The notes beneath the pieces are model-generated. The model searched no databases. It saw only the letters and a list, made by a program, of their open reading frames with translations, and was not told the DNA's origin. From positions 1 through 64,000 of the forward strand of contig JAIQFI010000022.1 in the NCBI GenBank assembly GCA_020073345.1: a stretch of 64,000 nt of DNA, written 5' to 3'. The stretch is from Terriglobia bacterium. GTDB lineage: Bacteria > Acidobacteriota > Terriglobia > Bryobacterales > Bryobacteraceae. The position numbers and the translations under genes were made by a program. How positions within the stretch are numbered: position 1 is the first letter of the stretch; each line of letters begins with the position of its first letter. Of this stretch, positions 1-9,412 are shown piece by piece.

Positions 1-650
1 TGGTTCCGATGTTCAACATCATGACCGGCGAGGTCATCTTCGGGGGCGTGGGCGCCGGTCTGTACGGGATTCTCCTCTATTGCATACTGGCCGTGTTTAT
101 CGCGGGCCTGATGGTAGGCCGGACGCCCGAATATATCGGCAAGAAGATCGAACAGAAGGAAGTCAAGATGGCCATGCTGGCAGTGATTGCCACCGCCTTC
201 AGCATCCTGGTCTTCAGTGCTCTCAGCTCGGTGATCACGTTCCCGGAGCACGGCTACTGGAATCCGCAAGGCGCGGCCACAGCCAACATGAACAACAGCG
301 GTCCGCACGGCTTGAGCGAAATCCTGTACGCCTACGTCAGCGGGACCGGTAATAATGGCAGCGCTTTCGCTGGAATCACCGTAAACACGCCCTGGTACGA
401 CCTCACGATCGGTCTGGCGATGTGGATCGGCCGATTCCTGTTTCTGATTCCTTTGCTTGCTGCGGCTGGAAGTCTTGCCGCGAAGAAGAAGATCCCGTCC
501 ACGGCGGGAACTTTTCCAACCCACGGACCCTTGTTTGTGGGATTGCTCGTCGGCACCGTGGTCATTGTCGGCGCGCTGACCTTCTTCCCGGCGCTCTCGC
601 TGGGTCCGATTGTAGAACACTACGTGATGAACACTGGAAAAGTGTTTTAA
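1..650 (+). CDS. kdpA: Potassium-transporting ATPase subunit A, C-terminal part (5' end outside window)
   Basis: The reading frame is open from the first base; the first whole codon is at 3. The 215 or so visible residues are the end of KdpA, the K+-selective channel-like subunit of the Kdp ATPase in the inner membrane. The conserved [14 protein letters not shown] stretch near residues 10-23 and several hydrophobic membrane segments are typical of the family C terminus. Its TAA stop at 648-650 lies directly against the kdpB start, so the two are co-transcribed and probably translationally coupled. The N-terminal two thirds, kdpF and any upstream regulatory RNA are outside the window. Confidence 0.96.
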   Translation, partial: VPMFNIMTGEVIFGGVGAGLYGILLYCILAVFIAGLMVGRTPEYIGKKIEQKEVKMAMLAVIATAFSILVFSALSSVITFPEHGYWNPQGAATANMNNSGPHGLSEILYAYVSGTGNNGSAFAGITVNTPWYDLTIGLAMWIGRFLFLIPLLAAAGSLAAKKKIPSTAGTFPTHGPLFVGLLVGTVVIVGALTFFPALSLGPIVEHYVMNTGKVF

Positions 651-2789
651 GTGACAACCATGCCTACTATGACTACCGAACCAAAAGTGAATCCGCAAAT
701 TCCGCCGGACGATCCTACGTCGCTTCTGCCCAAGAAGCTGGTGCGGTCGCGCCCGCTGTTTGACCCGGAAATCGTGCGGAAGGCAACAGCTGCATCCTTC
801 GCCAAGCTGAACCCCATCACGTTGCTGAAGAACCCGGTGATGTTTGTCGTTGAGGCGGGCGCGGCGATCACGACAATCTTCTTGATCCGCGACTTGTTTA
901 CCGGCGGCGGGAACATCAGTTTCCAGGTCCAGATCTCCCTGTGGCTCTGGTTCACGGTGCTGTTCGCGAACTTCGCCGAAGCCATGGCGGAAGCGCGCGG
1001 GAAGGCCCAGGCAGATGCCCTGCGCAAGACGAAGACCGACGTCATCGCAAAACGATTGAACGGTAACGGAAAAGTGGAAGAAGTGTCCGGAGCTCTGTTG
1101 CGAATCGGCGACGTCGTGATTTGCGATGCCAAAGACCTCATCCCTGGAGACGGAGAAGTAATCGAGGGCGTGGCAACCGTGGACGAGTCGGTGATCACAG
1201 GAGAGAGTGCTCCCGTCATCCGCGAATCCGGCGGCGACCGGAGCGCGGTCACAGGCGGCACTCGTGTACTCTCGGATCAAATCAAGATCAAGATCACTTC
1301 CAACCCCGGCGAAACGTTCCTCGACCGCATGATCGCTTTGGTCGAGGGCGCGCAACGCCAGAAGACGCCGAACGAGATCGCACTGAACATTTTGATCGCG
1401 GGCCTGACGCTGATCTTCCTGCTCGCCGTGATTACGCTGCAGCCGTATTCGGTGTTCAGCGTGGCGCAGGCAGGCTCGGGAACGATTCCCACGGTCGCGG
1501 TCCTGGTCTCCTTGTTGGTCTGCCTGATCCCGACCACGATCGGCGGGCTGCTTTCCGCTATCGGCATCGCTGGGATGGATCGTGTGATGCAGCACAATGT
1601 GCTGGCGATGAGCGGCAAGGCCGTGGAGGCAGCCGGCGACGTGAACTCGCTGTTACTCGACAAGACCGGCACGATTACGTTGGGAAATCGGCAGGCAGTC
1701 GAGTTCCTCACGATCAATGGAGTTAAGGACGAGGAACTGGCGGATGCAGCCCAGCTGTCCAGCCTGGCGGATGAAACACCGGAAGGCCGGTCGGTCGTGG
1801 TTTTGGCGAAGGAGAAGTATGGCCTTCGCGGTCGTCACATCCCTGAACACGAAGCGACGTTCATCCCATTCTCAGCCTACACGCGGATGAGCGGGGTCGA
1901 CTTCGAGGGGCGCCAGCTTCGCAAAGGCGCGACCGACGCGATTATCACCTTTGTGATGGAGCGCGGCGGCGAAGTGCCCGGCAATTTCAAGGACATGAGC
2001 GATCGCATTTCACGGAGCGGTGGGACGCCGCTGGCGGTTGCCGACGGAAAGCGCCTGCTGGGCGTGATCCACTTGAAGGACATCGTCAAGGGTGGGATGA
2101 AGGAACGCATCGCTCAGCTCCGACGCATGGGCATTCGCAGCATCATGATCACTGGCGACAACCCTCTAACCGCAGCCGCGATCGCCGCGGAAGCTGGCGT
2201 GGACGATTTCCTGGCACAGGCCACTCCCAAGGACAAGTTGGAGTACATCAAGAAAGAGCAGGCCGCCGGGCGTCTGGTCGCAATGACGGGAGACGGAACC
2301 AATGACGCACCCGCGCTCGCGCAAGCTGACGTCGGACTGGCCATGAACACCGGCACGACGGCCGCCAAGGAAGCCGGCAACATGGTGGATCTGGACAGCA
2401 ATCCGACCAAACTCATTGAAGTGGTCGCGATCGGCAAGCAGCTGCTAATCACGCGGGGCGCGCTGACCACGTTCTCCATCGCGAACGATGTGGCGAAGTA
2501 TTTCGCCATCATTCCGGCAATGTTCATGACCATGTATCCGGTACTTGGCAAGCTGAACATCATGAAGCTGCACACGCCGCAGAGCGCGGTTCTGGCGGCT
2601 GTGATCTTCAACGCGCTGATTATCATCGCGCTGGTGCCGCTGGCACTGCGCGGCGTGAAGTACCGTCCGGTCGATGCGGCCAGTCTATTGCGTCGGAACC
2701 TATTGATCTACGGCGTCGGCGGAATCCTCGCGCCGTTCCCAGGAATCTGGCTTATCGATCAACTGCTCGTGGCACTGCGTTTGGCGTAA
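651..2789 (+). CDS. kdpB: Potassium-transporting P-type ATPase subunit B
   Basis: This is the catalytic subunit of the Kdp K+ uptake pump, which couples ATP hydrolysis to K+ import. Visible landmarks are TGES (about residues 183-186, actuator domain), PTTIGG in the membrane domain, DKTGT with the phosphorylated Asp at about 337, and [12 protein letters not shown] (about 546-557, hinge). The 712 residues are close to the usual 680-700, with a slightly longer polar N terminus. The GTG at 651 abuts the kdpA stop; ATGs at 660 and 669 are alternative starts. kdpC follows after 12 bases. Confidence 0.98.
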   Translation: MTTMPTMTTEPKVNPQIPPDDPTSLLPKKLVRSRPLFDPEIVRKATAASFAKLNPITLLKNPVMFVVEAGAAITTIFLIRDLFTGGGNISFQVQISLWLWFTVLFANFAEAMAEARGKAQADALRKTKTDVIAKRLNGNGKVEEVSGALLRIGDVVICDAKDLIPGDGEVIEGVATVDESVITGESAPVIRESGGDRSAVTGGTRVLSDQIKIKITSNPGETFLDRMIALVEGAQRQKTPNEIALNILIAGLTLIFLLAVITLQPYSVFSVAQAGSGTIPTVAVLVSLLVCLIPTTIGGLLSAIGIAGMDRVMQHNVLAMSGKAVEAAGDVNSLLLDKTGTITLGNRQAVEFLTINGVKDEELADAAQLSSLADETPEGRSVVVLAKEKYGLRGRHIPEHEATFIPFSAYTRMSGVDFEGRQLRKGATDAIITFVMERGGEVPGNFKDMSDRISRSGGTPLAVADGKRLLGVIHLKDIVKGGMKERIAQLRRMGIRSIMITGDNPLTAAAIAAEAGVDDFLAQATPKDKLEYIKKEQAAGRLVAMTGDGTNDAPALAQADVGLAMNTGTTAAKEAGNMVDLDSNPTKLIEVVAIGKQLLITRGALTTFSIANDVAKYFAIIPAMFMTMYPVLGKLNIMKLHTPQSAVLAAVIFNALIIIALVPLALRGVKYRPVDAASLLRRNLLIYGVGGILAPFPGIWLIDQLLVALRLA

Positions 2790-2801
2790 GGGAGAAATAT
2801 C

Positions 2802-3542
2802 ATGTGGGAACAAATCTTACCGGGACTTCGAATCAAGATCTTCATGACGGTCGTACTGGGGGTGGTCTATCCGCTCCTGATGACCGGCATCTCCCAGGTC
2901 ATCTTTCCAAAACAGGCCAACGGAAGCCTGATTACGGCCGGCGATAAGGTGATCGGCTCGGAGATCATCGGCCAAAGCTTCAGCAAACCCGAGTATTTTC
3001 ACGGGCGTCCGTCGTCGGCCGGTGGCGGGTACGACGCGAGCTCCAGCAGTGGCTCGAACCTGGGACCGACCAGCGCGAAGCTTTTGCACGGCACAACCAA
3101 AATGGACGACAAGAAGAACGAGGTGGTTGATTTCGACGGGATTAGTCTTCGCATCGTGCACTACTGCCTCGACAACGATATTGCCTACGAATCCTCGGTG
3201 CCTCTGGATAGGTTTAAAGACGCCAAAGGCGATCTCGACGATGTGAAGCTGATCAAGGCCTTCAATGACGACAAGGCACCGTTAGTCTTCACGCCGAAGG
3301 CGCCGATCCCTGCCGACGCAGTTACGGCGTCCGCCAGTGGTCTCGACCCCCACATCAGTCCGGATTCCGCGCGTGCGCAGACCGCCCGGGTCGCTAAAGC
3401 TCGTGGCATCCAGGGTGACCAGGCTAACCAGTTGGTTGCTCAATTCACCGAGGGCCCCGATCTGGGCTTGCTCGGAGAGCCGCGCGTCAACGTGCTGAAG
3501 CTCAATCTCGCGCTGGACCAACAATTCCCGGCGAAGAAGTAA
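2802..3542 (+). CDS. kdpC: Potassium-transporting ATPase subunit C
   Basis: KdpC is the single-span subunit that stabilises the Kdp complex and raises ATP affinity. There is one N-terminal membrane helix (about residues 11-33), followed by the family sequence VIGSEIIGQSF and, near the C terminus, VNVLKLNLALD. A GGAG ribosome-binding site precedes the ATG. At 246 residues it is about 50 longer than the E. coli protein. The extra length lies in the middle, about residues 95-150, a charged stretch after the conserved GSNLGPTS segment. Central insertions are seen in other KdpC proteins, so this is not evidence of a fusion. Confidence 0.96.
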   Translation: MWEQILPGLRIKIFMTVVLGVVYPLLMTGISQVIFPKQANGSLITAGDKVIGSEIIGQSFSKPEYFHGRPSSAGGGYDASSSSGSNLGPTSAKLLHGTTKMDDKKNEVVDFDGISLRIVHYCLDNDIAYESSVPLDRFKDAKGDLDDVKLIKAFNDDKAPLVFTPKAPIPADAVTASASGLDPHISPDSARAQTARVAKARGIQGDQANQLVAQFTEGPDLGLLGEPRVNVLKLNLALDQQFPAKK

Positions 3543-3554
3543 CCGCTGCACTTC

Positions 3555-3625
3555 GCTCTCGCAGGCTGATTTCGCCTGGCGTCACCTGGACGCAGTCGAA
3601 CTGCGCCTGCGAGAGCCCTTTTTGC
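3555..3625 (+). terminator. Probable intrinsic terminator after kdpABC
   Basis: A perfect 12-base inverted repeat (GCTCTCGCAGGC at 3555-3566, its complement at 3605-3616) encloses 38 bases and is followed by CCC and five T residues (3617-3624). The long loop is unusual for an intrinsic terminator, so it may only attenuate transcription into the porin gene. Confidence 0.6.
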
Positions 3626-3659
3626 TTATTCAAGACCATGTATGTCTTAGGAGACTTAG

Positions 3660-4856
3660 ATGAAAAGAACCTTGTTGTTTTCGATAATGATTACGTCCGT
3701 CGCGTTTGCTCAGAATTCGCCACCTGCCCCTCAGGACCAGCCGGCGCCCCCGCCTGCAGCTCCAACAGCGCTACCCACTCCCGCCATAACGGGACCGCTG
3801 TCGAACCTTCCCCCAGCCACCTTCGAGGCCGGTCCTTTCGGCAAACTCGCTGTGAACGGCGTTCTCAGCGGCTATGGCCTCCTGCAGAACAACCACGTCC
3901 CCGGCGACGATACCAAGCAAGCGGATCTGAGCAACGGACAGGTCTTTATTCAAAAGACCGATGGTTGGTTTCAGTTCTACTTGCAAGCGGGCGCCTATAA
4001 CATTCCGGACCTGGGTCTGCCGTTCGTCAGCACTAAAGATACGATCAGCAACCTCTATGGCCCGCTGCCCGTCGCCTTTCTGAAGTTGCAGGCGGGGAAG
4101 AACACTTCCTTTCTGATCGGTTCTCTGCCCACATTGATCGGCGCTGAGTATACCTTCAGCTTCGAAAATATGAATGTCGAACGTGGCCTGTTGTGGAACC
4201 AGGAAAACGCCATCAATCGTGGAATTCAGGTGAATCAGACCATGGGCAAATTCAGCGCCTCGCTGAGTTGGAACGACGGTTTCTATTCCAACCGCTACTC
4301 GTGGCTGTCGGGTTCCTTAGCGTATACCAATGGACACCATGCCCTGTCGTTCGTGGGAGGGGGAAACCTGGGACAGACGGCCTCTCAGACCTATGCAACC
4401 CCAGTGCAAAACAACGGCAGCATCTACAACGCGATCTACACGTACACGAAGGGATCTTGGATTGTTCAGCCTTATTTCCAATACTCCAATGTGCCGACCA
4501 ACGCGAAGATCGGCGTCGTCAAGGGTGCGTCGACCACCGGCGGCGCGATCCTGGCGAGTTACGCCTTCAAACACGGCTTCTCACTTCCCGTGCGATGGGA
4601 ATACATTGCGAGTTCGGGAACCGCTGCGCAGGACGCGGTCAATCTGCTATACGGTCCAGGCAGCACCGGCACGACGTTAACCGTGACGCCGACCTTTCAA
4701 CAGGGGGGCTTCTTCGCTCGCGGCGACGTTGCCTGGGTTCACGCGGGCAGTTTTGCGCCGGGCGCCGTCTTCGGTCCCCTGGGCATGAACAACAATCAGG
4801 TCCGGGTCGTCGGCGAAATAGGCTTCGTATTTGGCAACAACGTAATGAAACCATAA
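3660..4856 (+). CDS. BBP2-family outer-membrane beta-barrel protein (porin)
   Basis: The 398-residue exported protein has a signal peptide (about 1-18, cleaved after AFAQ) and a Pro/Ala-rich linker to about residue 45. Alternating hydrophobic and aromatic strands typical of a beta-barrel porin follow. Segments such as NGVLSGYGLLQNN, SFLIGSLPTLIGAEYTF and the asparagine-rich NVERGLLWNQENAINRG resemble the BBP2/porin-2 family (pfam07642-like). The ATG follows TTAGGAGACTTAG, a good ribosome-binding site. It sits between kdpC and mgtE, which suggests an outer-membrane route for cations. That role is inferred from position; selectivity cannot be read from sequence. Confidence 0.8.
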   Translation: MKRTLLFSIMITSVAFAQNSPPAPQDQPAPPPAAPTALPTPAITGPLSNLPPATFEAGPFGKLAVNGVLSGYGLLQNNHVPGDDTKQADLSNGQVFIQKTDGWFQFYLQAGAYNIPDLGLPFVSTKDTISNLYGPLPVAFLKLQAGKNTSFLIGSLPTLIGAEYTFSFENMNVERGLLWNQENAINRGIQVNQTMGKFSASLSWNDGFYSNRYSWLSGSLAYTNGHHALSFVGGGNLGQTASQTYATPVQNNGSIYNAIYTYTKGSWIVQPYFQYSNVPTNAKIGVVKGASTTGGAILASYAFKHGFSLPVRWEYIASSGTAAQDAVNLLYGPGSTGTTLTVTPTFQQGGFFARGDVAWVHAGSFAPGAVFGPLGMNNNQVRVVGEIGFVFGNNVMKP

Positions 4857-5090
4857 GAACACTGACGCCAACAAGGGCTGTCACAAAGTGTATGAGAACC
4901 ACTTTATTGCCAAAATCGGCCGACAGGTGTAACGCCTGCATCAATTCCAACTACGGGAGAAACCCAGAGACTTTAGTTCTTCTAGCGCTCGACCCTCGGT
5001 CGCCGCTCGGCTTCCTCCAGCGGCTGGGACTCACGTTGTGGCTCGGGGAATCCGGCAGATACGGTCCCTGGTTGTAGGCAGCTGCGACCT

Positions 5091-6278
5091 ATGCCGGCGC
5101 GGGATCCAATCGAGCTCGTTCTTTCCATGCCGGAGGAGGAACGCCGTGATTGGCTAAGGGCCCTTGCTCCCGATGATGCCGCCGATCTAATTCAGGGTGC
5201 GCCCCCGGAGGAGCACCCTGCGCTCTTAGCCGCACTCGACCCTTGGCCGCGCGCGGAAGTGTCCGCCCTGCTCGCCTATAAAGAGGACGAAGCGGGTGGA
5301 CTGATGAATCCTCGGTTTGCCAGGCTTCGCCCCGAGATGGAAATCGACGAGGCGATCGCGTACCTGCGCCGGCAAGCAGGCCAGGTGGAGACGATCTACT
5401 ACGCGTACGTTCTCGACGCCGACCAGCGACTACTCGGGACCGTTTCCCTACGTGACCTTCTTTCGGCAAGACGCGACCAACATGTCCATCAGTTGATGCG
5501 ACGCCAGTTCCAGAGCGTGCGGGATGACGAGCGTCACGAGGCAGTCGCGAAGCTGATGGCCGATCACCGGCTTCTGGCCCTCCCCGTCCTGGACAAATCC
5601 CGCGTCATGCAAGGAATTGTGACGATTGACGATGCCATGCAGGCAAGCCGCGACAGCGCGGATGAGCAGTTGCAGAAGGTAGGTGGAATGGAGGCTCTGG
5701 AAGGAGCCTACTTGGATACGACCTTCGGAAAGATGTTCCGGAAGCGGGTGGGTTGGCTTTCCGCCCTTTTTTTGGGGGAAATGCTGACGGCTACAGCCAT
5801 CGGATTCTACGAGCGTGAGATCACCCAGGTCGTGATGTTGGCTTTCTTCATTCCGCTCATCATCAGCAGCGGCGGGAACTCAGGATCCCAGGCTGCCACA
5901 CTGGTGATTCGAGCAATGGCCTTGGGGGAAGTGCGTTTGCTGCATTGGTGGCGAGTCTTGCGAAGAGAGCTTTTGTGCGGCGTCGGTTTGGGTGCCGCGC
6001 TCTGCGTGATCGGCATGACGCGCATTGCGATCTGGCATGGGATCTCTGGGGCTTACGGTGAACACTTCGCGCGGCTTGCGCTCACCGTCGGGACCAGTCT
6101 CATCGGCGTCGTGCTATTCGGCACCCTAACGGGTTCCATGCTGCCCTTGATGCTGCGCGCGTGCCATTTTGACCCCGCGAGCGCGTCGGCTCCAGCGGTG
6201 GCCACCCTTGTGGATGTAACCGGTCTGGTTATCTACTTTACGATGGCGAAGGTGTTTATGCTAGGAGTTCTACCGTGA
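5091..6278 (+). CDS. mgtE: Magnesium transporter MgtE
   Basis: MgtE is an inner-membrane Mg2+ channel gated by cytoplasmic Mg2+. Domains in order are a shortened N-terminal helical domain (about 1-80; PEEHPALLAALDP), a CBS pair (about 90-215; VSLRDLLSARRDQ and VTIDDAMQ), and a membrane domain of about five helices (about 245-395). The pore-region signature PLIISSGGNSGSQAATL is present. At 395 residues it is about 50 shorter than typical, all lost from the N domain. Start ATG 5091 is kept because no upstream in-frame alternative is convincing. The first KdpD-like gene follows by 30 bases. Confidence 0.95.
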   Translation: MPARDPIELVLSMPEEERRDWLRALAPDDAADLIQGAPPEEHPALLAALDPWPRAEVSALLAYKEDEAGGLMNPRFARLRPEMEIDEAIAYLRRQAGQVETIYYAYVLDADQRLLGTVSLRDLLSARRDQHVHQLMRRQFQSVRDDERHEAVAKLMADHRLLALPVLDKSRVMQGIVTIDDAMQASRDSADEQLQKVGGMEALEGAYLDTTFGKMFRKRVGWLSALFLGEMLTATAIGFYEREITQVVMLAFFIPLIISSGGNSGSQAATLVIRAMALGEVRLLHWWRVLRRELLCGVGLGAALCVIGMTRIAIWHGISGAYGEHFARLALTVGTSLIGVVLFGTLTGSMLPLMLRACHFDPASASAPAVATLVDVTGLVIYFTMAKVFMLGVLP

Positions 6279-6308
6279 CCCACCACTGCAGCGCGACCGG
6301 AGGCGATC

Positions 6309-7406
6309 ATGGCCTCTGAGATCCGCCGGAAAACACCCGAAGATTATCTCCGTGAGTGTCAGGCCGAAGAAGATGCGGCTACTCCCAGAAGTGAGGGCCA
6401 TCTCAAGATCTTCCTCGGCTACGCGTCCGGGGTCGGGAAGTCTTTCCGGATGCTGGATGAGGCCCGACGTCGGCGAGAACGTGGGCAGGACGTTGTCGTG
6501 GGAGCGATTCAACCGCAAGTACCGGAGGAAGTTGAGCCTCTGCTCCGAAAGCTGGAAGTGGTACCACTGAGAATTGTCGGCGGAGGAACCGCCATTGATG
6601 TAGATGCACTGATTCAGCGTCATCCTGCGACCTGCGTCATCGATGGTCTGGCCTATGACAATCCGCCGGGCACGCGGAACCCGACGCGCTGGCAGGATGT
6701 CAAGGACTTGCTGGAGGCTGGAATCAACGTGATTGCCTCGATCAATGTCCAGTATGTCTGTGAACTGCGCGATCAGGTGGAGGCAATCACTGGAAAGCAC
6801 GTGGATCAGACCGTCCCCCTTTCCTTCATTCAGAGTGCCGACGAAGTCGAAATTGTGGATGCGCCTCCCGAAGCGCCGATGGAGCGGTCCGCGGATGAAC
6901 AGGTAGAGATTCGGAAACGCGAAGAACGGTTATCGAAGCTCCGCGAATTGGCCCTGATCGTAACCGCGGACATCGTCGACCATCAGCTGAACGACTATCT
7001 GGAGCGGCATGCGATTAAGCAACATTTCGGGGCACACGAGCGGATTCTCGTTTGCATTACTCCTCGCGCCAACCTGCAAGAGATGTTGGAGATCGCTCAG
7101 ATCACCGCCAGGCGGTTCCACGGAGAACTCATCGTGGCATATGTGAAGCAGGCGAATATCTCGCCTGAGGATCAATCCGCGCTGGACGCGAGACTGGCGA
7201 TTGCGAATGCGGCCGGCGCTCACGTCGAAATCCTGGAAGGCAACGATCCTGCAGACGCGATCCTCACTTTCGCCAGATCTAGGGGGATCACGCAACTCTT
7301 CGTTGGTCATAGTCAGCGTAAGGGGCTTGCACGGCTCAAGGGCAGTCCGCTAGACAAGTTGATATGGGAAGGCCATGGCATAGACGTGTGCGTGTTCCCG
7401 CAATAG
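6309..7406 (+). CDS. KdpD-like N-terminal sensor domain plus universal-stress domain, no kinase (copy 1)
   Basis: The 365-residue protein has two domains: a KdpD N-terminal nucleotide-binding domain (about 30-235) with Walker A GYASGVGKS at 37-45, and a UspA-like domain (about 240-365; ILVCITPRANLQEM, then LFVGHSQRKG). Full KdpD continues into four membrane helices and a histidine kinase; here the protein simply stops. The usual Walker B/HTNxPG region reads VIDGLAYDNPPG, so the acidic residue after the Asp is replaced by Gly and HTN by YDN. It may therefore bind but not hydrolyse nucleotide, or be a partner of copy 2. Start ATG 6309 follows GGAGGCGATC. A KdpDE-like regulatory role is inference. 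Confidence 0.88.
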   Translation: MASEIRRKTPEDYLRECQAEEDAATPRSEGHLKIFLGYASGVGKSFRMLDEARRRRERGQDVVVGAIQPQVPEEVEPLLRKLEVVPLRIVGGGTAIDVDALIQRHPATCVIDGLAYDNPPGTRNPTRWQDVKDLLEAGINVIASINVQYVCELRDQVEAITGKHVDQTVPLSFIQSADEVEIVDAPPEAPMERSADEQVEIRKREERLSKLRELALIVTADIVDHQLNDYLERHAIKQHFGAHERILVCITPRANLQEMLEIAQITARRFHGELIVAYVKQANISPEDQSALDARLAIANAAGAHVEILEGNDPADAILTFARSRGITQLFVGHSQRKGLARLKGSPLDKLIWEGHGIDVCVFPQ

Positions 7407-7409
7407 AAC

Positions 7410-8528
7410 ATGACCGAACATCAGCGCGGGAAACTCAAGATCTTCATGGGCTATGCCGCCGGCGTCGGAAAGACCTACAAGATGCTGGAAGAAGCTCAGG
7501 ATCTGAAAGGCTCCGGCGTGGACATCGTCGTCGGCTATTTCGAGCCGCATGGCCGCAAAGAGACGATTGCGAAAACCGAAGGATTGGAGATCGTTCCTAG
7601 AAGGAAGGTTCAGTATCGCGACTCACTCTTTGAGGAGATGGATACGGAAGCCATCCTGGAAAGGCATCCCAAAGTGTGCGTTGTGGATGAGTTCCCGCAC
7701 ACGAATGTTCCCGGCTCAGAGCGAAGCAAGCGCTGGGAAGACGTGGAGGTATTGTTGGCGGATGGTATCGATGTTCTCACCACGATGAATATTCAGCATC
7801 TCGAAAGTCTGAACGATCATATTTGGCAGATCAGCGGTATTCGGGTTCGCGAAACAATCCCGGATTGGGTAGTTCAGCAGGCGGATGACGTCGTGATGGT
7901 GGACCTCACCCCTCGTGCGCTTCTCAATCGGCTCCAACGGGGGGTAGTGTACGAGCGCCAGAAGGCAGAGCTGGCTCTGCAGAACTTCTTTCGCGAACAG
8001 ACGCTGGTTGCGCTGCGGGAGCTTGCGCTTCGCCAAGCCGCGCATGAAGTCGAGCAGCGTATGGTTGACGATGCTGCCCGCCTATCACACTCCGGCGAAG
8101 CCCTAGCTGTTCCGCGGAAACACCACAAGATCCTGGTCTTGGTCACAGCCGATCCCAAAAGTGCGATGGTCATCCGGCGTGCAAAACGCGTTAGTGACTT
8201 CCTGGGTGCGGAATGTTTCGCCGTGGCGGTCCAGGCCACAGGTGATCTAAGTGGCTTACCGGCGGCCGATCGTGAAGCCATAGAACGCCATCTGAACTTC
8301 GCGCGCAACTTGCACATAGAGACCCGAATTCTGGAGGGGGATGACGTTGCTTCTACCCTGGTCGATTTTGGGCGTCGCAATCAGGTCACGCAGATCTTTC
8401 TCACGCGACCCCGCCGGAAGGCGTGGTCGCCAGCATTGTCCCGCGACGCTGCGCAGAGGGTCCTCGGTCTTGCTAAGGACATGCTGATTGTCATCGTCTC
8501 CGATAGAGAGCCAGCCGGGAAGCAGTAG
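7410..8528 (+). CDS. KdpD-like N-terminal sensor domain plus universal-stress domain, no kinase (copy 2)
   Basis: This 372-residue paralogue lies three bases after copy 1. Walker A is GYAAGVGKT (14-22) and the canonical VVDEFPHTNVPGSERSKRW stretch is intact, unlike copy 1. The TMNIQHLESLND segment is also standard for KdpD. A UspA-like domain occupies about 235-365 (KILVLVTADPKSAM and IFLTRPRRKAWSP). There is no membrane segment or histidine-kinase domain. In known KdpD the N-terminal region senses K+, ATP or c-di-AMP, so these may be soluble sensors acting on a kinase encoded elsewhere; no kdpE or kinase gene is in this window. The methyltransferase gene starts two bases later. Confidence 0.9.
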   Translation: MTEHQRGKLKIFMGYAAGVGKTYKMLEEAQDLKGSGVDIVVGYFEPHGRKETIAKTEGLEIVPRRKVQYRDSLFEEMDTEAILERHPKVCVVDEFPHTNVPGSERSKRWEDVEVLLADGIDVLTTMNIQHLESLNDHIWQISGIRVRETIPDWVVQQADDVVMVDLTPRALLNRLQRGVVYERQKAELALQNFFREQTLVALRELALRQAAHEVEQRMVDDAARLSHSGEALAVPRKHHKILVLVTADPKSAMVIRRAKRVSDFLGAECFAVAVQATGDLSGLPAADREAIERHLNFARNLHIETRILEGDDVASTLVDFGRRNQVTQIFLTRPRRKAWSPALSRDAAQRVLGLAKDMLIVIVSDREPAGKQ

Positions 8529-8530
8529 CT

Positions 8531-9208
8531 GTGTCGAACGACAAATCCAATCGCAAACCTTTTTTAAGACTGGCGCTGTTCTTGGCCTCTGCCATTCTGA
8601 TCCTGCTGGGCTTGAACACGCTGTACTCCTTTACAAATACGCTCCATCAGCTTGACGTAATAGAGGCAGAGCGCGACCAGTGGCAGCGGCCCTTGGACGT
8701 TATTCGCGCACTGGATTTGAAAGAGGGAAACACCGTGGTCGATCTTGGCTCGGGCGCTGGCTACTTCGCGCTCAAGCTGTCTCCCGAGGTCGGCAAACGA
8801 GGGCAGGTGCTTGCCGTGGATCTTCGGAAACTGTCACTCTTCTTCCTGTGGACCAGGGCGCTGCTGAGAGGTGAGCACAACGTTCACGTCATGGTCGGAG
8901 AAGTAGACGACCCGGGCTTGCCGACGGACTCGGTGGACGCCGTGCTGATCTGCAACACCTACCATGAGTTCAGCAGTCCTGAACGGATTCTCAACCATGT
9001 ATCTCAGTCGCTTCGGCCAGGCGGTCGGCTAGTAGTTCTTGATCGGGGTCCGCGCGCGACTGACACGGATCATGCTCATGAGGTGCCTTTGACGGTCGTG
9101 GCAGGCCAGCTTCGCCGGAGTGGATTCGAGATCGTCAGCCAAGACGATCAGTTCATTTATCGGCCTGGGGATGACTTGTGGTGGCTGGTGGTTGGTCGGA
9201 AACCTTAG
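8531..9208 (+). CDS. Membrane-anchored class I SAM-dependent methyltransferase
   Basis: An N-terminal membrane helix (about residues 12-32) is followed by a class I methyltransferase fold. SAM-binding motif I is VVDLGSGAGYFALKL (69-83), followed by an acidic motif II (LAVDL) and a post-I region (VDAVLICNTYHEF). The conserved NTYHEF sequence resembles a group of small methyltransferases annotated only generically. It starts with GTG at 8531, two bases after the KdpD-like stop, so it is probably in the same transcript. The substrate is unknown. The arrangement suggests a membrane-face methylation linked to the ion-homeostasis cluster, but that is inference. Confidence 0.85.
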   Translation: MSNDKSNRKPFLRLALFLASAILILLGLNTLYSFTNTLHQLDVIEAERDQWQRPLDVIRALDLKEGNTVVDLGSGAGYFALKLSPEVGKRGQVLAVDLRKLSLFFLWTRALLRGEHNVHVMVGEVDDPGLPTDSVDAVLICNTYHEFSSPERILNHVSQSLRPGGRLVVLDRGPRATDTDHAHEVPLTVVAGQLRRSGFEIVSQDDQFIYRPGDDLWWLVVGRKP

Positions 9209-9412
9209 GGACAGCGGTTCTCGACGCCCGCCCGGCAGGGTGGGTCCTTTCGCGCAGTTCTCCGGATCCACCGCGCACCGCGTGCGGAAAACAATGTGCG
9301 TGGAAGTTCTCTTTCAATCTGCTCAATCACTTACCAGTCCCGATATCCCATCGGGCAATGGAGTGTCATTTGCATCGTATGAGCCACCGTTTGACGAAAT
9401 AGGAGAACCAAG
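9209..9412. promoter_or_regulatory. Upstream region of the small heat-shock gene
   Basis: The 204 bases between the methyltransferase and hsp20 contain a short hairpin (CCCGA at 9339-9343 with TCGGG at 9351-9355). A good ribosome-binding site (TAGGAGAACCAAG) sits just before the ATG. No CIRCE element (TTAGCACTC dyad) is present. A promoter is likely here because the gap is large, but no box can be assigned firmly. Confidence 0.35.

Noticed and set aside
4857-5090. Possible M-box riboswitch before mgtE
   Set aside because: The 234 bases hold no recognisable M-box core and no terminator/antiterminator pair.
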